Shown: positions 11,899 to 25,144, numbered from the stretch's first letter. The stretch is DNA of 64,000 nucleotides from Cadophora sp. MPI-SDFR-AT-0126 (GCA_020747065.1 JAGMVK010000004.1:1364001-1428000), one strand, 5' to 3'. The notes: generated from the letters alone by a model not told the origin. Translations and numbers: made by a program.

Positions 11899-14800
11899 AT
11901 GATGAAGTACTTTCTGTCATTCTCTCTTTGGGCATCGCTCTCATGTATTTCTTCTACAGCACTCGCAGCAAAGTCTCCTTTCGACCATGGAGTCATCATT
12001 GAGTATGAAGACTGGGCAGCAGAAGTAAGTTTCTTGCCTCTCTCTCCCCTCTCTCCCCTCTCTTCGCATGTACCAAAATACCCACCCCACTAACACTATC
12101 ACCACACCACGCAGGACAGCACAGCTCTTATCGAGAATGTCAAATCCACTCTCGGTAGAAACGGCTTAGTTGACGTCGTCGACGTGAAGCCCCGGCTCGA
12201 GATCTCTTCTTCGATCTTTCGTGGAATCTCCGCCAATGTCACGGGTGTGGGTGAGGGCGTCAACAGGGCTTTGGTGCAGAGTGCGATTCAGAGCTTGAGG
12301 GTTGTGAAAAAGGTCTCGCCGATTAACCTGTTGAGTGTGAGTTCACCGATTGACAATGACGGTGCTGGTATGAGCCAGAATTTCGGGAGGGAGGTGAGAG
12401 ACGAGGGGTTGGTTGCTAGGCAGGATGAGACGACGACATTATCTACACATGTGATGTAAGTGTGATTCCCCTTCATTGTCTCGTGTGTCTAGAGCCAGTA
12501 TGCAGCTCGTGAGGACGCTATGTTGACTTCAAGCTTCCCCCCTCAGGACGGGAGTCGACAAATTACACTCAGCGGGCATCAAAGGCAAAGGAATAACTAT
12601 CGCAATCATGGACACAGGTTTTGATTACAAACAAGACTCTCTCGGCAACGCTATCGGACCTGGTAACAAAGTCACTTACGGCTATGATTGGGTCGGTGAC
12701 GAGTACAATGCCGACGATGCTAATACTGTAGCCGTTGAAGATGGAGATCCTTATGCTAATTGTAGTTATCATGGGACTCATGTGTTTGGCACCGTAGGTG
12801 CTAATCCTACCAAGTTTGGGGTGACCGGTGTGGCACCCGAGGCTTCATTTGAGCTCCACAGAGTGTTTGGCTGTACAGGCACAGTGTCTACTGACGTTGC
12901 GATCAAGGTCTCCATTGCTATCTATGTAAGTATTGGTTCTACTAGTGTTCCCAAAAACAATCTTTTGTTTCGCATGTCGGTATTCGAATGTCTTCCTCAA
13001 TACCACTAAAGTGTGCTGCTAACAATGAAACAAAGGAACGCGGAGTCGACATCATAACAGCTTCCATTGGAGGAGGCCCTTTGTACCCCGACGGTAAGTA
13101 TTTTCTCTCATCCATGTGACGTCACGAACTGTATCTCATGATCTCCTCAGATCCATGGTCTGTGGTCGTCTCACGGATCAACCAAAACGGGACATATTTC
13201 CAGATCTCGGCGGGAAACAGCGGAGCAGGCTACTATACCGTCACCTCCCCGAGTGTAGGGATAGACGTCCCAGCGATTGGTGCAGTCTGGAACACCGAAA
13301 CTCCTTACTACCTGTGGAGCGGAACATACAAGTCTATGAATGAGACAAAGAGTCTCAGCATGGTCCCTGGAGGTAGAGCTGATTTCCCATCGACTTTCAA
13401 CATCTGGACTGCCTCTCCTGAGGAGTTGGATGTCATCAATACAGGCTGCGGCCCTTACCCAGAAGACATTATACTTCCTGACTTCAATACAACTGCTGTT
13501 TTGGTTAACCGAGCTCATCGATCATTTTTCTCGCCGTGTTCTGCATTCGACGCTCAGAACTATCTTACGTCCATAGGTGCCAAATATGTGCTCTTCTGTA
13601 AGTCATCGCAGCCTCTTTAACATAACTTTGTCTCTATAGCATCTACTAGATAGTGAACGATCCGGCAACGTTTGAGAGGATGTTTCGCGCTCGCTAAACT
13701 TTCACATAGACATCACACAGCCCGATGACCCCGTCACGGGCCCGACATTCCGTGGAGCCTCTCCGAACATTACAGGTGTTGGTAACCTCTTCGCTGCTGA
13801 CGGAGCATCTCTCTTTGCTGCATATCAAAAAGATAAAAGCCTGACCGTCTCTGTGGGCACTTTGTCCTCCTACAACGATAACGTCATGAATCAGCAAAAC
13901 ACCGTCGCAGGTGGTCGAATGACCCACTTCAGTAGCTGGGGTCCGACCCTCGACGGCCGTACTTCCCCGTCCTACTCCGCGCCGGGCGGCAATATCCTCT
14001 CTACATTTCCCAAAACATCGGGAGGCTTTGGTACAATTTCTGGAACTTCCATGGCTGCTCCATTCACGGCTGGTGTGGCTGCTTTGATGATGCAGCAACA
14101 TCCTGATTGGGATTGGAAGACGGTACGGAATGTGCTCGCGACGACAGCAAACCCCATGCAGTATAATGATAATACAACGACGGTGTATGATTTCCTTGCG
14201 CCTGTTTTCCAGCAAGGTGGTGGGTTAGTGGATGCGTATAGGGCTGTGAACACGGAAATTGTTGTTGATGTGCCGAGTTTGTCGTTCAACGATACAGCGG
14301 ATCAGCCGAAATTTTTGTCTTTCAAAGTCAAGAACATTGGAAGTAGTGCAAAAACCTTCAGGCAAGTATAACCAACTTCAACATCTAGCAATGACCTTTA
14401 GAGCGAAATCTAACATCAGGTTCCAGACTATCTCATCTTGGTGCGGCCTCGGGATATGGGATTTCATCCGTTGACGTCTATACCCCCCTAACCGACGACA
14501 ATCGCGAACTTTCACGCACCCTCCAGGCTGCCTACGCCACCCTCGATATCACTCCTTCCGAGGTAACTATCCCTCCTGGCAAAGAATCCACTATCACCGT
14601 ATCCGTCGCTTCACTCCCAGCTCTCGACAGTGCCCGTCTCCCCTTCTACGGTGGATACATCGCCCTTAACTCCACAGACGGTACGCAGTCCGTTACTGTG
14701 CCATATACTGGGATCGCAACCTCCTTATTCGACATACCAATCGACACAACCGGCTCCGTCATCGCCTCCTACAACTTCACCTCAAACAACGCAACCGCTC

Positions 14801-15225
14801 TCGAGGTGACCGATTCCAATCCCACAGTATTCAATTTGACTTACCAAGGCTCTGGCGTCCAATGGGTTGATAATGGGAACTGGCCTGCAGTCCTGGTCTC
14901 TATCCGCTCAGCCGTCCAATTCCACACCTACAAAATCGACCTCTTGAACAGCACCGGCGACGTCTTCATCCCTCTGGCTAACTTCACGAATTATTATCAG
15001 GATGGCAATAACTGGTACTTGGATGGCACGGATGGAAATAGTACGTTTTTGCCTGAGGGTGAGTATAGGTTTCGGGTTGGTGCGTTTAGGATTTATGGGG
15101 ATGAAAGTACGGACGAGGATCTTATTGCTACGACCAGTGAGCCTTTTATCATAAAGTATACCGCAGATAGTGTTGGACTGCCTGGTAGTTCGAACTCGAC
15201 ACTGAACTCGACTTTGAGGCACTGA
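11899..15225 (+). CDS. Secreted subtilisin-like serine protease (S8)
   Basis: The model is join(11899..12024,12115..12455,12547..12925,13036..13093,13151..13597,13710..14361,14427..15225), 933 residues. A signal peptide (MMKYFLSFSLWASLSC, cleavage near ALA-AK) is followed by a propeptide and the catalytic domain: Asp178 in IAIMDTGFDY, His231 in SYHGTHVFGT and Ser564 in SGTSMAAPF. The long insertion between His and Ser and the C-terminal beta-rich region (about 640-930) match the large fungal subtilases related to minor extracellular protease Vpr, with a PA-type insert and an Fn3-like tail. Many N-x-S/T sites suit a secreted glycoprotein. Intron 6 (14362-14426) appears to be GC-AG: AG then GCAAGT. 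It is the only junction found that keeps the frame through RLSHLGAASGYG. Two ATGs stand in tandem; the first is used. Confidence 0.9.
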
Positions 15226-16374
15226 TCAGGTGACTGTTTTGGATTGTAAGGATGTCCTTCATCGTGGAAGGCTGGCATTTGTGTACTTTAGATCAGGGAG
15301 GTTTGTGTGAAACGAATTACATTTATTCAAGGCAAACTTTTGATCACTCGATGAACTCGTAGCTCGCTAGGATCACGCATGGAGGACGATGAGAAAATGC
15401 AAAAGAAGCGGGTGGAAAGATGCTCCAGTCATCGACTCGCTTAACAATAAATAGTCATACTGAGCAGCTTCTAGGGGCTCGTTTCCTGAACATCCCCTAC
15501 ATCAAGGCTTACAGGCTTTCTTCGACTCCGCAACTTGTAGACGTCCGAATAATGGAAGCTTCGTCGCTAGAACACATCTTAGGCTTTCAAAAATTTAGTC
15601 ATGTAACATACTGCAATGTAAATACCACAGGAGGGCAATCAGATCAGTCGAAAAAAAGTCAGCAACATTCTCTCTCTGGCCAGTAACTTATCATCTTCCA
15701 TTTTGTTCTCATATGCACTTCCTACCTTTTCCCTTACTTTATCCGAAGTCCAAATAGATATTATAATCCGCGATCTACAAATCCCCAGTTTTTCTCGGAC
15801 TCTCGCACTTTCCTTTCGTCCAGCCAGTCACATCACTTTCCCGCAGCGCTTACGACTCCACTCTACACAACAACTCGGCCTAACAAACCATCCACATATT
15901 CATAATTCCACGTCTCGTCCCGAGCCCCAACACCATTTATCCCTTTCAATTTCTCAACAGACCCAAATCCTGTTTTCATGTGCCCCGTGAGAAATAACAA
16001 CGATGGCCAAGATACCGAGGCATCACATGTTTTCCGTGGCACGATTCCTGACACGGTTTCTGCTTTTCTCAGTCTGAAATGAGCCGACGCGCGGAAAAGT
16101 CGACCCACGTTTGTGATTCCAAGCGTGATCCCGACAAAAGGGGTCGTGGTTGAAATCCCAACAGAATTGTCGTCGCTTGAAAAAGGAGTCGTGATGAAAT
16201 CTAATATAATAAATGATTCCGGTGTGTGAATGTAAGTTTTGCGATATTGTATCGTGTCTTTGCAGTGCTGCCTCTATTATTTGCACGGCACATTTTCAGT
16301 CATTTCTCTCTCTTCTCTCTTGGTGGTATAGAGGTCAATTGTCTTGCTTGAACTGCGTATGCGCAAAGTTGGAG
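15226..16374. other. Intergenic, protease to desaturase
   Basis: No gene supported. The stretch 15700-16000 is C/T-rich on the + strand, typical of a fungal promoter. An in-frame upstream ATG near 16213 exists, but the peptide it would add to the desaturase is cysteine-rich and unlike the family. Confidence 0.5.
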
Positions 16375-17814
16375 ATGTCTTCAACTGCACCTTCGACATC
16401 GCGGTTCAGGCCGAGTTCCACGCTCAAGAAACCACATACCGCAAATCAAGCTGTGACTTGGTCGAACTGGCATGAGCATGTTGCTTGGATTAATGTCATC
16501 TTCGTTGCTGGTATTCCACTATTCGGTATCATTTCAGCATTTTCAACGCCATTGATACAGAAGACTGCTATTTGGGCTTTCGTTTATTACTTCATGACCG
16601 GGTTGGGAATCACAGCTGGTGAGTTTCTTGTGTTCCCTTTCTCATTGCTGGATGGGGGGTTGGTTCATAAAGGCGAAAGTTGACCAGACCCACAGGCTAC
16701 CACAGACTCTGGTCTCACACCTCATATACCGCCACATTCCCAATCCAGATATTCCTCGCACTCGTAGGAGGGGGCGCCATTCAAGGCTCAATTCGATGGT
16801 GGTCTCGAAACCATCGCGCCCACCATCGGTACACCGATACACTCAAAGACCCATATTCGGTCCAGAAAGGTCTCCTGTATTCCCACATGGGCTGGATGGT
16901 GTTGAAGCAAGACCCTCAGAGGATTGGCCGCGTGGATATAACCGACCTCAACAATGATCCGGTGGTCATGTGGCAGCACAGAAACTTCGTCACAATCGCC
17001 TTGTCGATGTCCTTCCTCTTCCCGTGTGTGGTTGCTGGATTGGGATGGGGTGATTGGAAAGGCGGATTGATCTATGCTGGTATTATAAGGTTGTTGATCG
17101 TGCAGCAGGCTACATTTTGTGTGAACTCGCTTGCTCATTGTAAGTCATGCATCGTCTCTTGCGGCCCTTAACCATCTTCATATCACAAAGATCGATGGAC
17201 TGACTGTATGAACAGGGATAGGTGACCAACCCTTCGACGACCGCAACTCACCCCGCGACCACGTACTCACAGCCGTCGTTACCCTCGGCGAAGGCTACCA
17301 TAACTTCCACCACGAGTTCCCCTCCGACTACCGCAACGCCATCCAATGGCACCAATACGACCCCACAAAATGGTGTATCTATCTCTGGAAACAGCTGGGG
17401 CTTGCCAGTAACTTGAAAACATTTCCTGGCAATGAGATCGAGAAAGGTCGTGTACAGCAATTACAGAAGAAGATTGATCGGAGCCGTGCGAGTCTGGATT
17501 GGGGCGTACCGTTGGAGATGCTGCCGTTGATTGAGTGGGATGATTTTGTGATGAGAGCGAAAGAAGGTGAGGCGTTGGTGGCGATTGGAGGGGTTATTCA
17601 TGATGTCGGGGGTTTTGTGAAGCATCATCCTGGTGGAAAAGCCTTGATATCTTCGGCAATTGGTAAAGATGCAACGGCGATGTTCAATGGTGGCGTTTAT
17701 AACCACCTGAATGCGGCGCATAATTTGCTTTCGACGATGAGAATAGGTGTTCTGCGGGGTGGTCTTGAGGTGGAAGTATGGAAACGGAGTCAGATGGTGA
17801 CGAAGAATGTTTAG
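16375..17814 (+). CDS. Acyl-CoA delta-9 fatty acid desaturase with cytochrome b5 domain
   Basis: The model is join(16375..16618,16696..17139,17216..17814), 428 residues. It is an ER membrane di-iron enzyme that puts the first double bond into palmitoyl- and stearoyl-CoA. All three histidine boxes are present: HRLWSH at 84-89, HRAHH in the next block ([14 protein letters not shown]), and GYHNFHH in exon 3. A C-terminal cytochrome b5 domain carries the haem-binding HHPGGKA block, so it is self-supplied with electrons like yeast Ole1. Hydrophobic pairs flank the His boxes. The start chosen is MSSTAP, since an earlier in-frame ATG adds an implausible Cys-rich leader. It is shorter at the C-terminus than most Ole1 proteins (about 450-510). 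The Mcr1-type reductase gene at 23.4 kb acts on cytochrome b5-type electron transfer, but adjacency is not evidence of a link. Confidence 0.92.
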
Positions 17815-18398
17815 TGGGATCATAGTACGGGGAAAGGAGTCGAGGGAGTTTGGGCGTCGTGCTAAGGTCCGGTTTTATAGAAGACCGTGCATCCTTCGAC
17901 AATTTCTAGGCTCTGAATATACATAGAGCAGGGGATTTTGGTGTACATTCCGGCAGACGGCAAGAGTAGAAAATCCAGAAGAGAGCAAAACCCAAATCTC
18001 CATCCTCAACAGCATCAATCTATCTAGGTTTACAAAAGCGTTGATGCTATGCAATCTGTACGAAGCTTTTCATGATTAGTAATGGTCGAAACCACGTACT
18101 CCGCTGGCAAAGCCTAATAACCCTGCTCATGCAAGTAAGAAAACAACCCGGAAGTCCGCATACATGGCGCATCCCACCGCACTTTCGGACACCACAATGT
18201 AGCGTAGCATAGTAGCTGTCCATTGTCCGATGACAGTGATAAAACAGAGACTGCCAGGGTTGATGTGGCTACGGTCAGCCCTACACTGTGTATGAGTAGG
18301 CTGATGTTAGATCCCACATCACTTCATTGAAATCATTCGAGACGTTGAAGTACCAGTCTTTGACATTCCAATATACACTCACCATTTCGCCCCAAGGT
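17815..18398. other. Intergenic, desaturase to O-methyltransferase
   Basis: Nothing supported beyond a terminator and promoter region. The small reverse open frames extend into the neighbouring genes and lack family features. Confidence 0.5.
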
Positions 18399-19879
18399 AT
18401 GGCTACTCTCCTAGAGCTCGTCCAGCAAGTCCAAGTCGCTGCAGAGGCTGTAGCGGCTGGAATTGGAGGAGGTGATAATCTGGAATTGAGACGAGCGATA
18501 CGCAACTTAAACCGTATTGCTGAACCTCCCGCGGAACGCATGAGACGAGTCATTTACCAAGTCGGTCTAAACCTTTGAGATTTGAGGTCGATGAAATGTA
18601 CTGACAAATACCAGCCAGTACAAAATGCAGCTGTGAGACTTGCAGTGGAAATGGGGTTGCCGCATGCTTTGGTCGAAGCTAAGGAAATGAGCGCCGATGA
18701 GCTCGCTGACAAGACTGGTACTGAAAAATTTCTGATTGGTGAGTTTCTGCTTCATCCATCTTCATTACTCACTCCGAAGGAACGAAGATAGGATGCATGA
18801 AAATGTGCCGATAACGTGCCACTAGTCCGAGTAATGAGAGTCCTCGTCGCAATGGACATCGTCGACGAGATTGGAGAAGAAAAATACCGTTCAAGTCCAA
18901 CCACTGAGGCCCTCGCCTCCCCGACGTGGACTGGTGGAGTTCGAGTCTTGTATGTTGTCTTTCACAATCCCAGATCGTCATCAAACAAAGGTCAAAGTGA
19001 ATCCAGAAATTTCAAATACTTACAGTATGCCAAATGTCCAGACATGACACACTCGTCCCGGCCTACGCAAAACTATCAGACTACTACCACGAAACCGGTT
19101 TCCGCCCCTCCGAAAAACCAGCAATCGAATACGCCACCGGCGTAGATTTCTGGACATTCCTCAAACAGCGGCCCTCCCTCCACCAAGACTTTCTCGTCTA
19201 CATGCGTGGCCGCAAGGACGGCACACCTCGCTGGCTCGACTATTTCCCCATCTCCAGCCAGGTCACTGATTTGAGCACGGCCGAGGACGCCGTGACACTC
19301 GTAGATATTGGTGGGAATCTCGGGCACGATTTGAAGTTGTTTCTGGAGAGGTGCCCCGAGATTGCGGGGAGAGGTAGGGTTGTTTTGATGGATTTGCCGG
19401 AGGTGCTGAAGGGGAATGAGGATCCGTTGGTGGGAATCGAGAAAGTGGAGTATGACTTCTTCACGCCGCAGCCGATTATTGGTGCGTATTTCCAGTCTCG
19501 TCTTTCCTTAGGCTTATCCCATCTCCTTCTGGCCTGGCTGAGAATATATACGCGTCCAGGTGCCAAGTTTTACATGTTCCGAGCAATATGCCACGATTGG
19601 ATTGATGAAGACTGCATCAAGTTCCTTAGCAATACCGTGAAGGCAATGAAGCCAGGATATTCGCGTCTTCTGATCAATGACCAAGTTCTGCCGAATAAAG
19701 GAGCAGAAATACATCCTACTATGCTCGATATGACTATGATGACGTATTTTCATGCCATGGAGAGGACTGAGAGGCAGTGGCGGACACTGCTGGGGAGACT
19801 TGGTGTTGAGATTGTGAAGATTTGGAGGCTGGAAGCTGGTGGTAGTGAGGCTGTGATTGAGACAATGTTGAAGGAGTAA
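18399..19879 (+). CDS. Class II O-methyltransferase (SAM-dependent)
   Basis: The model is join(18399..18560,18615..18738,18826..18949,19042..19481,19560..19879), 389 residues, with all splices in phase. The N-terminal half is the winged-helix dimerisation part: VQNAAVRLAVEMGLP, then VMRVLVAMDIVDE. The Rossmann half shows the SAM motif VDIGGNLGHDL, followed by VVLMDLPEVL. The catalytic base is the His of AICHDWIDEDC, the HDW signature of plant- and fungal-type small-molecule O-methyltransferases. The acceptor is probably a phenolic secondary metabolite, but no synthase is nearby, so the product is unknown. The acceptor of intron 3 has two candidates; the one giving RVLHDTLVPAYAKL keeps the frame. 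Confidence 0.88.
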
Positions 19880-20741
19880 TTCGGCAGCCACCGCGCAACG
19901 AGCGGGATTGTGACAGGAGAAGCAGAGGCATAAGAGAGATCATATGATCAAGGAAATGATCAAAATACAAACCCATGAGTTACATCCTACCGTTTTTATT
20001 ACTGCATCGGGCAATGATTATCCGTTCAGCGTTGAAGCTCGTCTCTCGGATGAGAGTGTAGTACTGCTGAGGTGCGAAAAACGTGATTCAAACAACCACA
20101 TCCACCGAAGACTCTCCCCTCCAGTCCACTACCCTTAACCTCCACGTTCAATATTATCTCTTAACACTTTTCACTCTGAGAAGAGCAAAATCACGTGCGC
20201 CTTTTCCAAAACTAAAGTTTTGTTGCACATCGCACAGATTCACCTTCGAAGTTCTAGCTGAAGTTCGGATTTCGCTTCGCTTTGTCGAGCTCGCCACATC
20301 ATCACCGTCCATCCCCAATTCACAACAACATCATCAACAACATCAATCGGCTAACCCGCCCACCTACAGCAACAATTCAATAATGGATATAAGTAATTCG
20401 GTAATCGGTGATAAATGATTCGATATGAACCCTTTACCAGTCAATCAATGGGATAGAACTTGCGCGCAATCATTTCTTATCGACTGTCTTCACGAATTCT
20501 CCGTACTTGCAGGCAACGGGATACCGCTTCTGGTTGTAAACACAGCATCGAGCACAGTCAGGCTCGTCCAAAATCGCCAACAAGCAATTATAGATATGGA
20601 CATTCATTTGTTTCTTTATCACCGCGGAAATGAGAAGATTCATCTCCAAATATCTTTTGATTAAGTATACCATAAATCGGTCGAATGGCTGAATTTCCAT
20701 ATTTTCGCATCCTGCCGCGTCGGTGCTTAATATTTCAAAAC
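19880..20741. other. Convergent intergenic region
   Basis: Lies between the 3' ends of the O-methyltransferase (+) and the S28 peptidase (-). An open frame at 20083-20418 is rich in short Gln/His runs and has no partner exon. I see no gene. Confidence 0.5.
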
Positions 20742-22530
20742 CTACGACTTCAATTCCTCATATTTCCTGATCATCTGTTCCAACTCCCACTCTTGCATCC
20801 AAGCACGCACAAACATAATCTCCTGAGCCTGCACATCTCGCACAGGAACCGGCGGCAAGAAGTCCGGAGGGTAATCGACAGTCTGGTTCGGGAACAAGCC
20901 ATTCTCATCCCAGTGATGAACAGCGCCTTCAATCAAAGAGAAAGGCTCATTGACGGTATCTGTTCTGTTGACAGCAGTGGCGTTGAAGGGAGAAGCATGG
21001 GGAGTAGCTGGTCTCCAGGGGTCTTGCTCGCCATCGATGATGGCAAGACGCGGGTAGGAGATGTTAAAGCCACCATATTTGTTGATGGCGTCTACGTCTG
21101 GAGGAGTGGTGATGTTGAACGCGTATTTGCAGACGAGAGACTGATACTCGAGATCGCTGGTGCGAGATACGAGAGGGAGGATATCGTCTGGGAAGCCAGA
21201 TCCGGTTTGAAGATATCCCCATTGAGTACAGTACTGGTATGGCCAAGATCTCCAGTCTTGGGTGATATCGTCTTGCTGGTAGTAAGTGCCGTTGTGTGTG
21301 CTGAAGCATGAATCCTGAGATTCTTCGCAACCGTCGACTACGTATTGTGCAAGCCAACCAATCCAGTTCAAAATAGGTGGAGTTAGTTTGTCAACTTCAG
21401 ATTCGTATCCGCCTTTCTTGATTAGATCCTGCACGGTGCCGATCAATTCTTTCGAACTTGGGTAAACGAGCTCAGTAGAAGTAAGGTTTCCACAGTAGAG
21501 GTCGAATGAAGGGTCGTTGAGCTCTGGATCCCAGTTCTTACCTTGCCATGAACTGATGCCGTATGACAGAACTGTCGCAAAGTCATCATTGTAAGTGATG
21601 TTTGGTAAGCCGAAGGCGCCTTTCAACTCTGATATCGTGTCGGAATCGTTCCCGCGAAGAATGATATTGTCCACCAAATCAATGACCTTCTGCTGGTATT
21701 CAATACACTGTTGGTTGGCGTACCAGCGGATAGGCTCCCAGTACGCCCAGTAGTCCCAAATGGCTTCTGTAACTCCGCTGGATGAAATAGCACCTGCTCT
21801 TGCTCAGTATCTAGAAATTCATCAACTGGACTAAAACTTACCCCAGTACACATCTGGATACAGCTTCCTCAAGAACGCAACAAAAGCTCCAGCATAACTC
21901 CCACCATATGCAAGATACGCCGTATTAGGCGCCGTGATGTTCTTATCTTCTAGCCCAGCATATACAACATTCTTTGCGAAGTACGCCTGGTCCGCAAGTG
22001 CCTGATCTGTAGTCAAGAAACGCAGACTCTCTGTGGAGAGATTCGCTGTCGGCCAACTCGCTCCGTAATATCGATGTTCGAGCACAACTCCGATACCATT
22101 TGTAGCCACCGCCAAATCATGTAGCAATCCCTTCTGCAGAAATCCCAATCTGCCCACGCCATCCGTCTCTCCAGACTGCAGAACAATCACAGGCCCACCT
22201 TCTTTGTAGTATGTGGCATCGAACCAGTATCGCAGATTGAATATTTCGTTAGAGTGGGGTTCGTAGAGGGAGTCATTGTGGAAGTGGTCAACTGGGACAG
22301 AGAGATTGTATGCTGGGTAGAGGAGAGCAGGGTCGGTGTCTTCGCGCTTTTGCAAGGCACGGTTCGAAATTGTTGTTCTCTAGGCATTTGAGTCAGTTGT
22401 GATCACTCAGATTAGACAGAAAAGACTCTCTTACCCTGACCCTCTGCTCAATTGCCCTCATGGGTGCAGCAGCAAATGATGCGCTGACAAGCCCCAGCAC
22501 CACGCAGATTGCATTGAGCCTCCTGACCAT
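20742..22530 (-). CDS. Secreted serine carboxypeptidase, family S28
   Basis: The model is complement(join(20742..21793,21842..22379,22435..22530)), 561 residues. Family S28 enzymes cleave Pro-X bonds in acidic vesicles or outside the cell. A signal peptide (LNAICVVLGLVSASFAA) starts the protein. The nucleophile is Ser193 in AYGGSYAGAF; the Asp lies in DGEQDPWRP and the His in GAVHHWDENG near the C-terminus. EHRYYGAS and the Trp/Tyr-rich WDYWAYWEPIRWY block are family hallmarks, and many N-x-S/T sites suggest a secreted glycoprotein. Both introns are GT-AG. It is the second secreted protease in the window after the subtilase. Confidence 0.92.
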
Positions 22531-23378
22531 CTTGAGGCTTTCCAACAGGTGACTGATGGTGTGTACGAGAGGTCCTAGAGCTTCAGAGCACGTTAGCAGC
22601 CGTCATAGTCACACTGCAAGCTCCAAATACAATGTTTACATCGGGGGCACGGCACGGATCTCCACTCACCTTATCGTCTCCCAAGAGCTTCTTGTGCCTC
22701 AGCTCCACCACCAGCGCCCAGCCGGGAGACCAGAAGCTTATATATACCACCGGAAATCCATGATCATCAGTTGCTCTCCATATCCCACCTTTGTTATGAC
22801 TGCTGCCTTCTTGTTCGTATCGTAATCCGGTTGATTTCTCCCCGCTTCCAGCCCGGATTCAGAAGGTGGTGATGCGGGATGATGCTGATCCAGGGTCCGC
22901 TTCAGGGCTCAAGCCTGATTGGGGTGCCTGAGTTGGGGCACCTGCTGCTTTGAGTTTGGCTCCCGGGGAGCGGCAGATACCCGTCTGGCCACCACCCGCA
23001 GCAATGCCGTGAGGATATATATATATTTTTTTGGCTCTTTGATCCCTTTGAATCATTTTTGTCGTTCATATGTGATTATTGCGTCGTCTTTCGTCTGTCA
23101 ATTTTAATAATATGAACACATTCATCAATCTTCCCTAGTATGGTAGTCGTGGGCTACCTTACTGTCAATCCGAGCTGCGGTCTTCATTCTTTCAACAAGG
23201 TCATTTGTGGTCAATAAGCGTAGGAAGTTTCGGTTATGCTTATAAAAAGGGTTTCCCTGATGTTGGTATTTGCAGGGACAGGTCTCTATTCTCCAATACC
23301 TCCGATCCAAGCCCATGACAGACATTTCCCAAGGTCCCAAGCTCCATACACCAATTCCCAAAATTCCATTTCCTCCCT
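22531..23378. other. Intergenic, S28 promoter side
   Basis: Upstream of the S28 peptidase and downstream of the reductase. A short TA run (tatatatata) sits near 23017-23026. No gene is supported. Confidence 0.5.
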
Positions 23379-24376
23379 CTAAAACTGATGCACCTGATCC
23401 TTCCTATACCCCAACTCCTCCAGCACACCTCCCTTCCCCTTACTGAACGAACTTCCTCCCAGCAAAGCCTTCTCCATCGCCGGCGGTCCACACACAAAAA
23501 CCCTGCTTTCCTCCCCCGCCCGTCCAGTAACCTGCTCCAACAACTCCTTCGTCACATACCCTTTCCTGAAGGGACTTCCAACGCTGGGCTTACTAACTGT
23601 ATAAACAGCCTTAAACCTCTCCCCAAACGTCCTCTCCAGCTCCTCAAACTCCTTCCGGAAAAGCACATCCGCATCACTATTGACGCCGAAGACGAGCGTG
23701 ATTTTCGTCTGGTCGGAGGGATTGTTCAAAATGCCTTGGATGAGTTGGTACATGGGCGTGATCCCTGCACCGCCAGCGATGAGGGTAACGTGGGGATATT
23801 TATTGGGCATCCAGCGGTGGCCTTTGAGGGCGCCAAGGAAGTAGAGACTGTCGCCTGGTTTGAGGGAGTGTAGGTATGTACTTGCTTTTCCGTCGGGGTA
23901 TTTCTTGACGAGGAGTTCGAGGGCTCCGCGTTGATCTGGAATTTATTCAGTTCGCTTCTTCAAAGGTTGTCCCTGGGAGACAAACCTAATGGGCTCACGG
24001 GAGTATATGGTCTGATTGTCGGGAACGTCTTGCCTTTCGGCCAGGTCATTACCAGGACCGCAGCTATTACATTTCAACAAAGTCCCCCGCTACATTTTTT
24101 AGTAGACTCACAAGTCAACACCAAACCACTCTTCGCATCTTCATTTGGGAATTCGAATCTCAAGCGTTTCGTATTGTGATTGACGATCTCAGAATTCCCT
24201 AATCGCAACGACTGACCAAACCAACTCGAGAATACAGGTGGAGATTCAGGTGATTCTGCAAATGCATTATTGGTGTAGTATGATCTCGCAAACCAGAGTC
24301 CAACACCTGTTGCGCCTAGAAGACCAGCTGTGAGAGCTGCTGGGTTTTGAGACCGGAATATCGCTCTTACAGCCAT
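23379..24376 (-). CDS. MCR1: NADH-cytochrome b5 reductase, mitochondrial Mcr1 type
   Basis: The model is complement(join(23379..23935,23986..24063,24112..24376)), 299 residues. The enzyme passes electrons from NADH through FAD to cytochrome b5-type acceptors, and Mcr1 sits in the outer membrane and intermembrane space. An N-terminal basic presequence (MAVRAIFRSQN) and a single hydrophobic segment (AGLLGATGVGLWFA) match Mcr1. RPYTPVS is the FAD-binding motif, and the NADH-binding block is LIAGGAGITPMYQL. CGPPAMEKA is the distal pyridine-nucleotide motif. The C-terminus DQVHQF matches the usual FAD-contacting Phe end. The usual length is about 300-320. Confidence 0.92.
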
Positions 24377-25144
24377 TGTTGAACACAGTGAAGTGGATGT
24401 GGGGCTGATTGGCACCAAAAAGAGACAGAGAGTAGTATAGTCTGATTGTTGTCATGAAGACATCGAAGTAAAAAGCAGTTCACGATACTTTATACAACAG
24501 CCTGGACTTCACAGCACGGGCCTAAAATCCATCCAGCCACAGTGTACGGCACGGCAGCAGGCCGAAGCTCTGTAACGACAGCTCTGCTGTCCGCTATCAC
24601 GCCAAAAGTCCAAATACAAACGTTTACGAGCCAGCAAATAGCCACAAAAAGCCCCCCATCGGATATTTCTGCCCATTAAAACCCTCCGTCGTCCAATTGG
24701 GCGGCTTTTGGAGACTCCGACCCTCAAGAGCGCGGACATGGTCAAAGTCCGAAGCTAAATTTTGGCCAGAGACGCACAAGCGAGAGTCCGCTGCCCGCCG
24801 TTCACGTACGACATCCCTCTCTCGTGCAACAGCTAAATCCAACGACCAATGGAAGTTGTAGGTTGCTAGGGAAGTGCTGTGCTACGCGGAGATCGAATAA
24901 ATGTCCTTTTCCAGGTGTCACTAGCGATGGGAGGCTCGTTAGGGTGGATAGGCGGGGTACCAAATGTCCGGGTTTCGAAGCTTGGTAGGTATTAGTATGC
25001 TGAAGCGAGGAGGGGTTCTCAGCTATATATTTATATTTGAACGTCAACTCTTTTTCCAATTTCACTCTTCAGATTGTTAATCAGTCTTCATCTATACAAT
25101 CATAACATCCCTCACATTTAACACACCTGATCTGAGATCTATCA
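24377..25144. promoter_or_regulatory. Divergent promoter, MCR1 and DUF1772 gene
   Basis: The two genes are divergent across 768 bases. A TATA-like run (tatatatttatattt) lies at about 25022-25037, some 115 bases upstream of the DUF1772 start. No small gene was identified. Confidence 0.4.

Noticed and set aside
16213..16374. An earlier in-frame start for the desaturase
   Set aside because: It adds 54 Cys-rich residues not seen in the family; the later MSSTAP start has a normal N-terminus.
11899..19879. Protease, desaturase and O-methyltransferase as a secondary-metabolite cluster
   Set aside because: No polyketide, peptide or terpene synthase lies in the window, and intergenic spacing is ordinary.
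20083..20418. A 111-codon Gln/His-rich open frame in the convergent region
   Set aside because: Low complexity, no splice partner, no domain.
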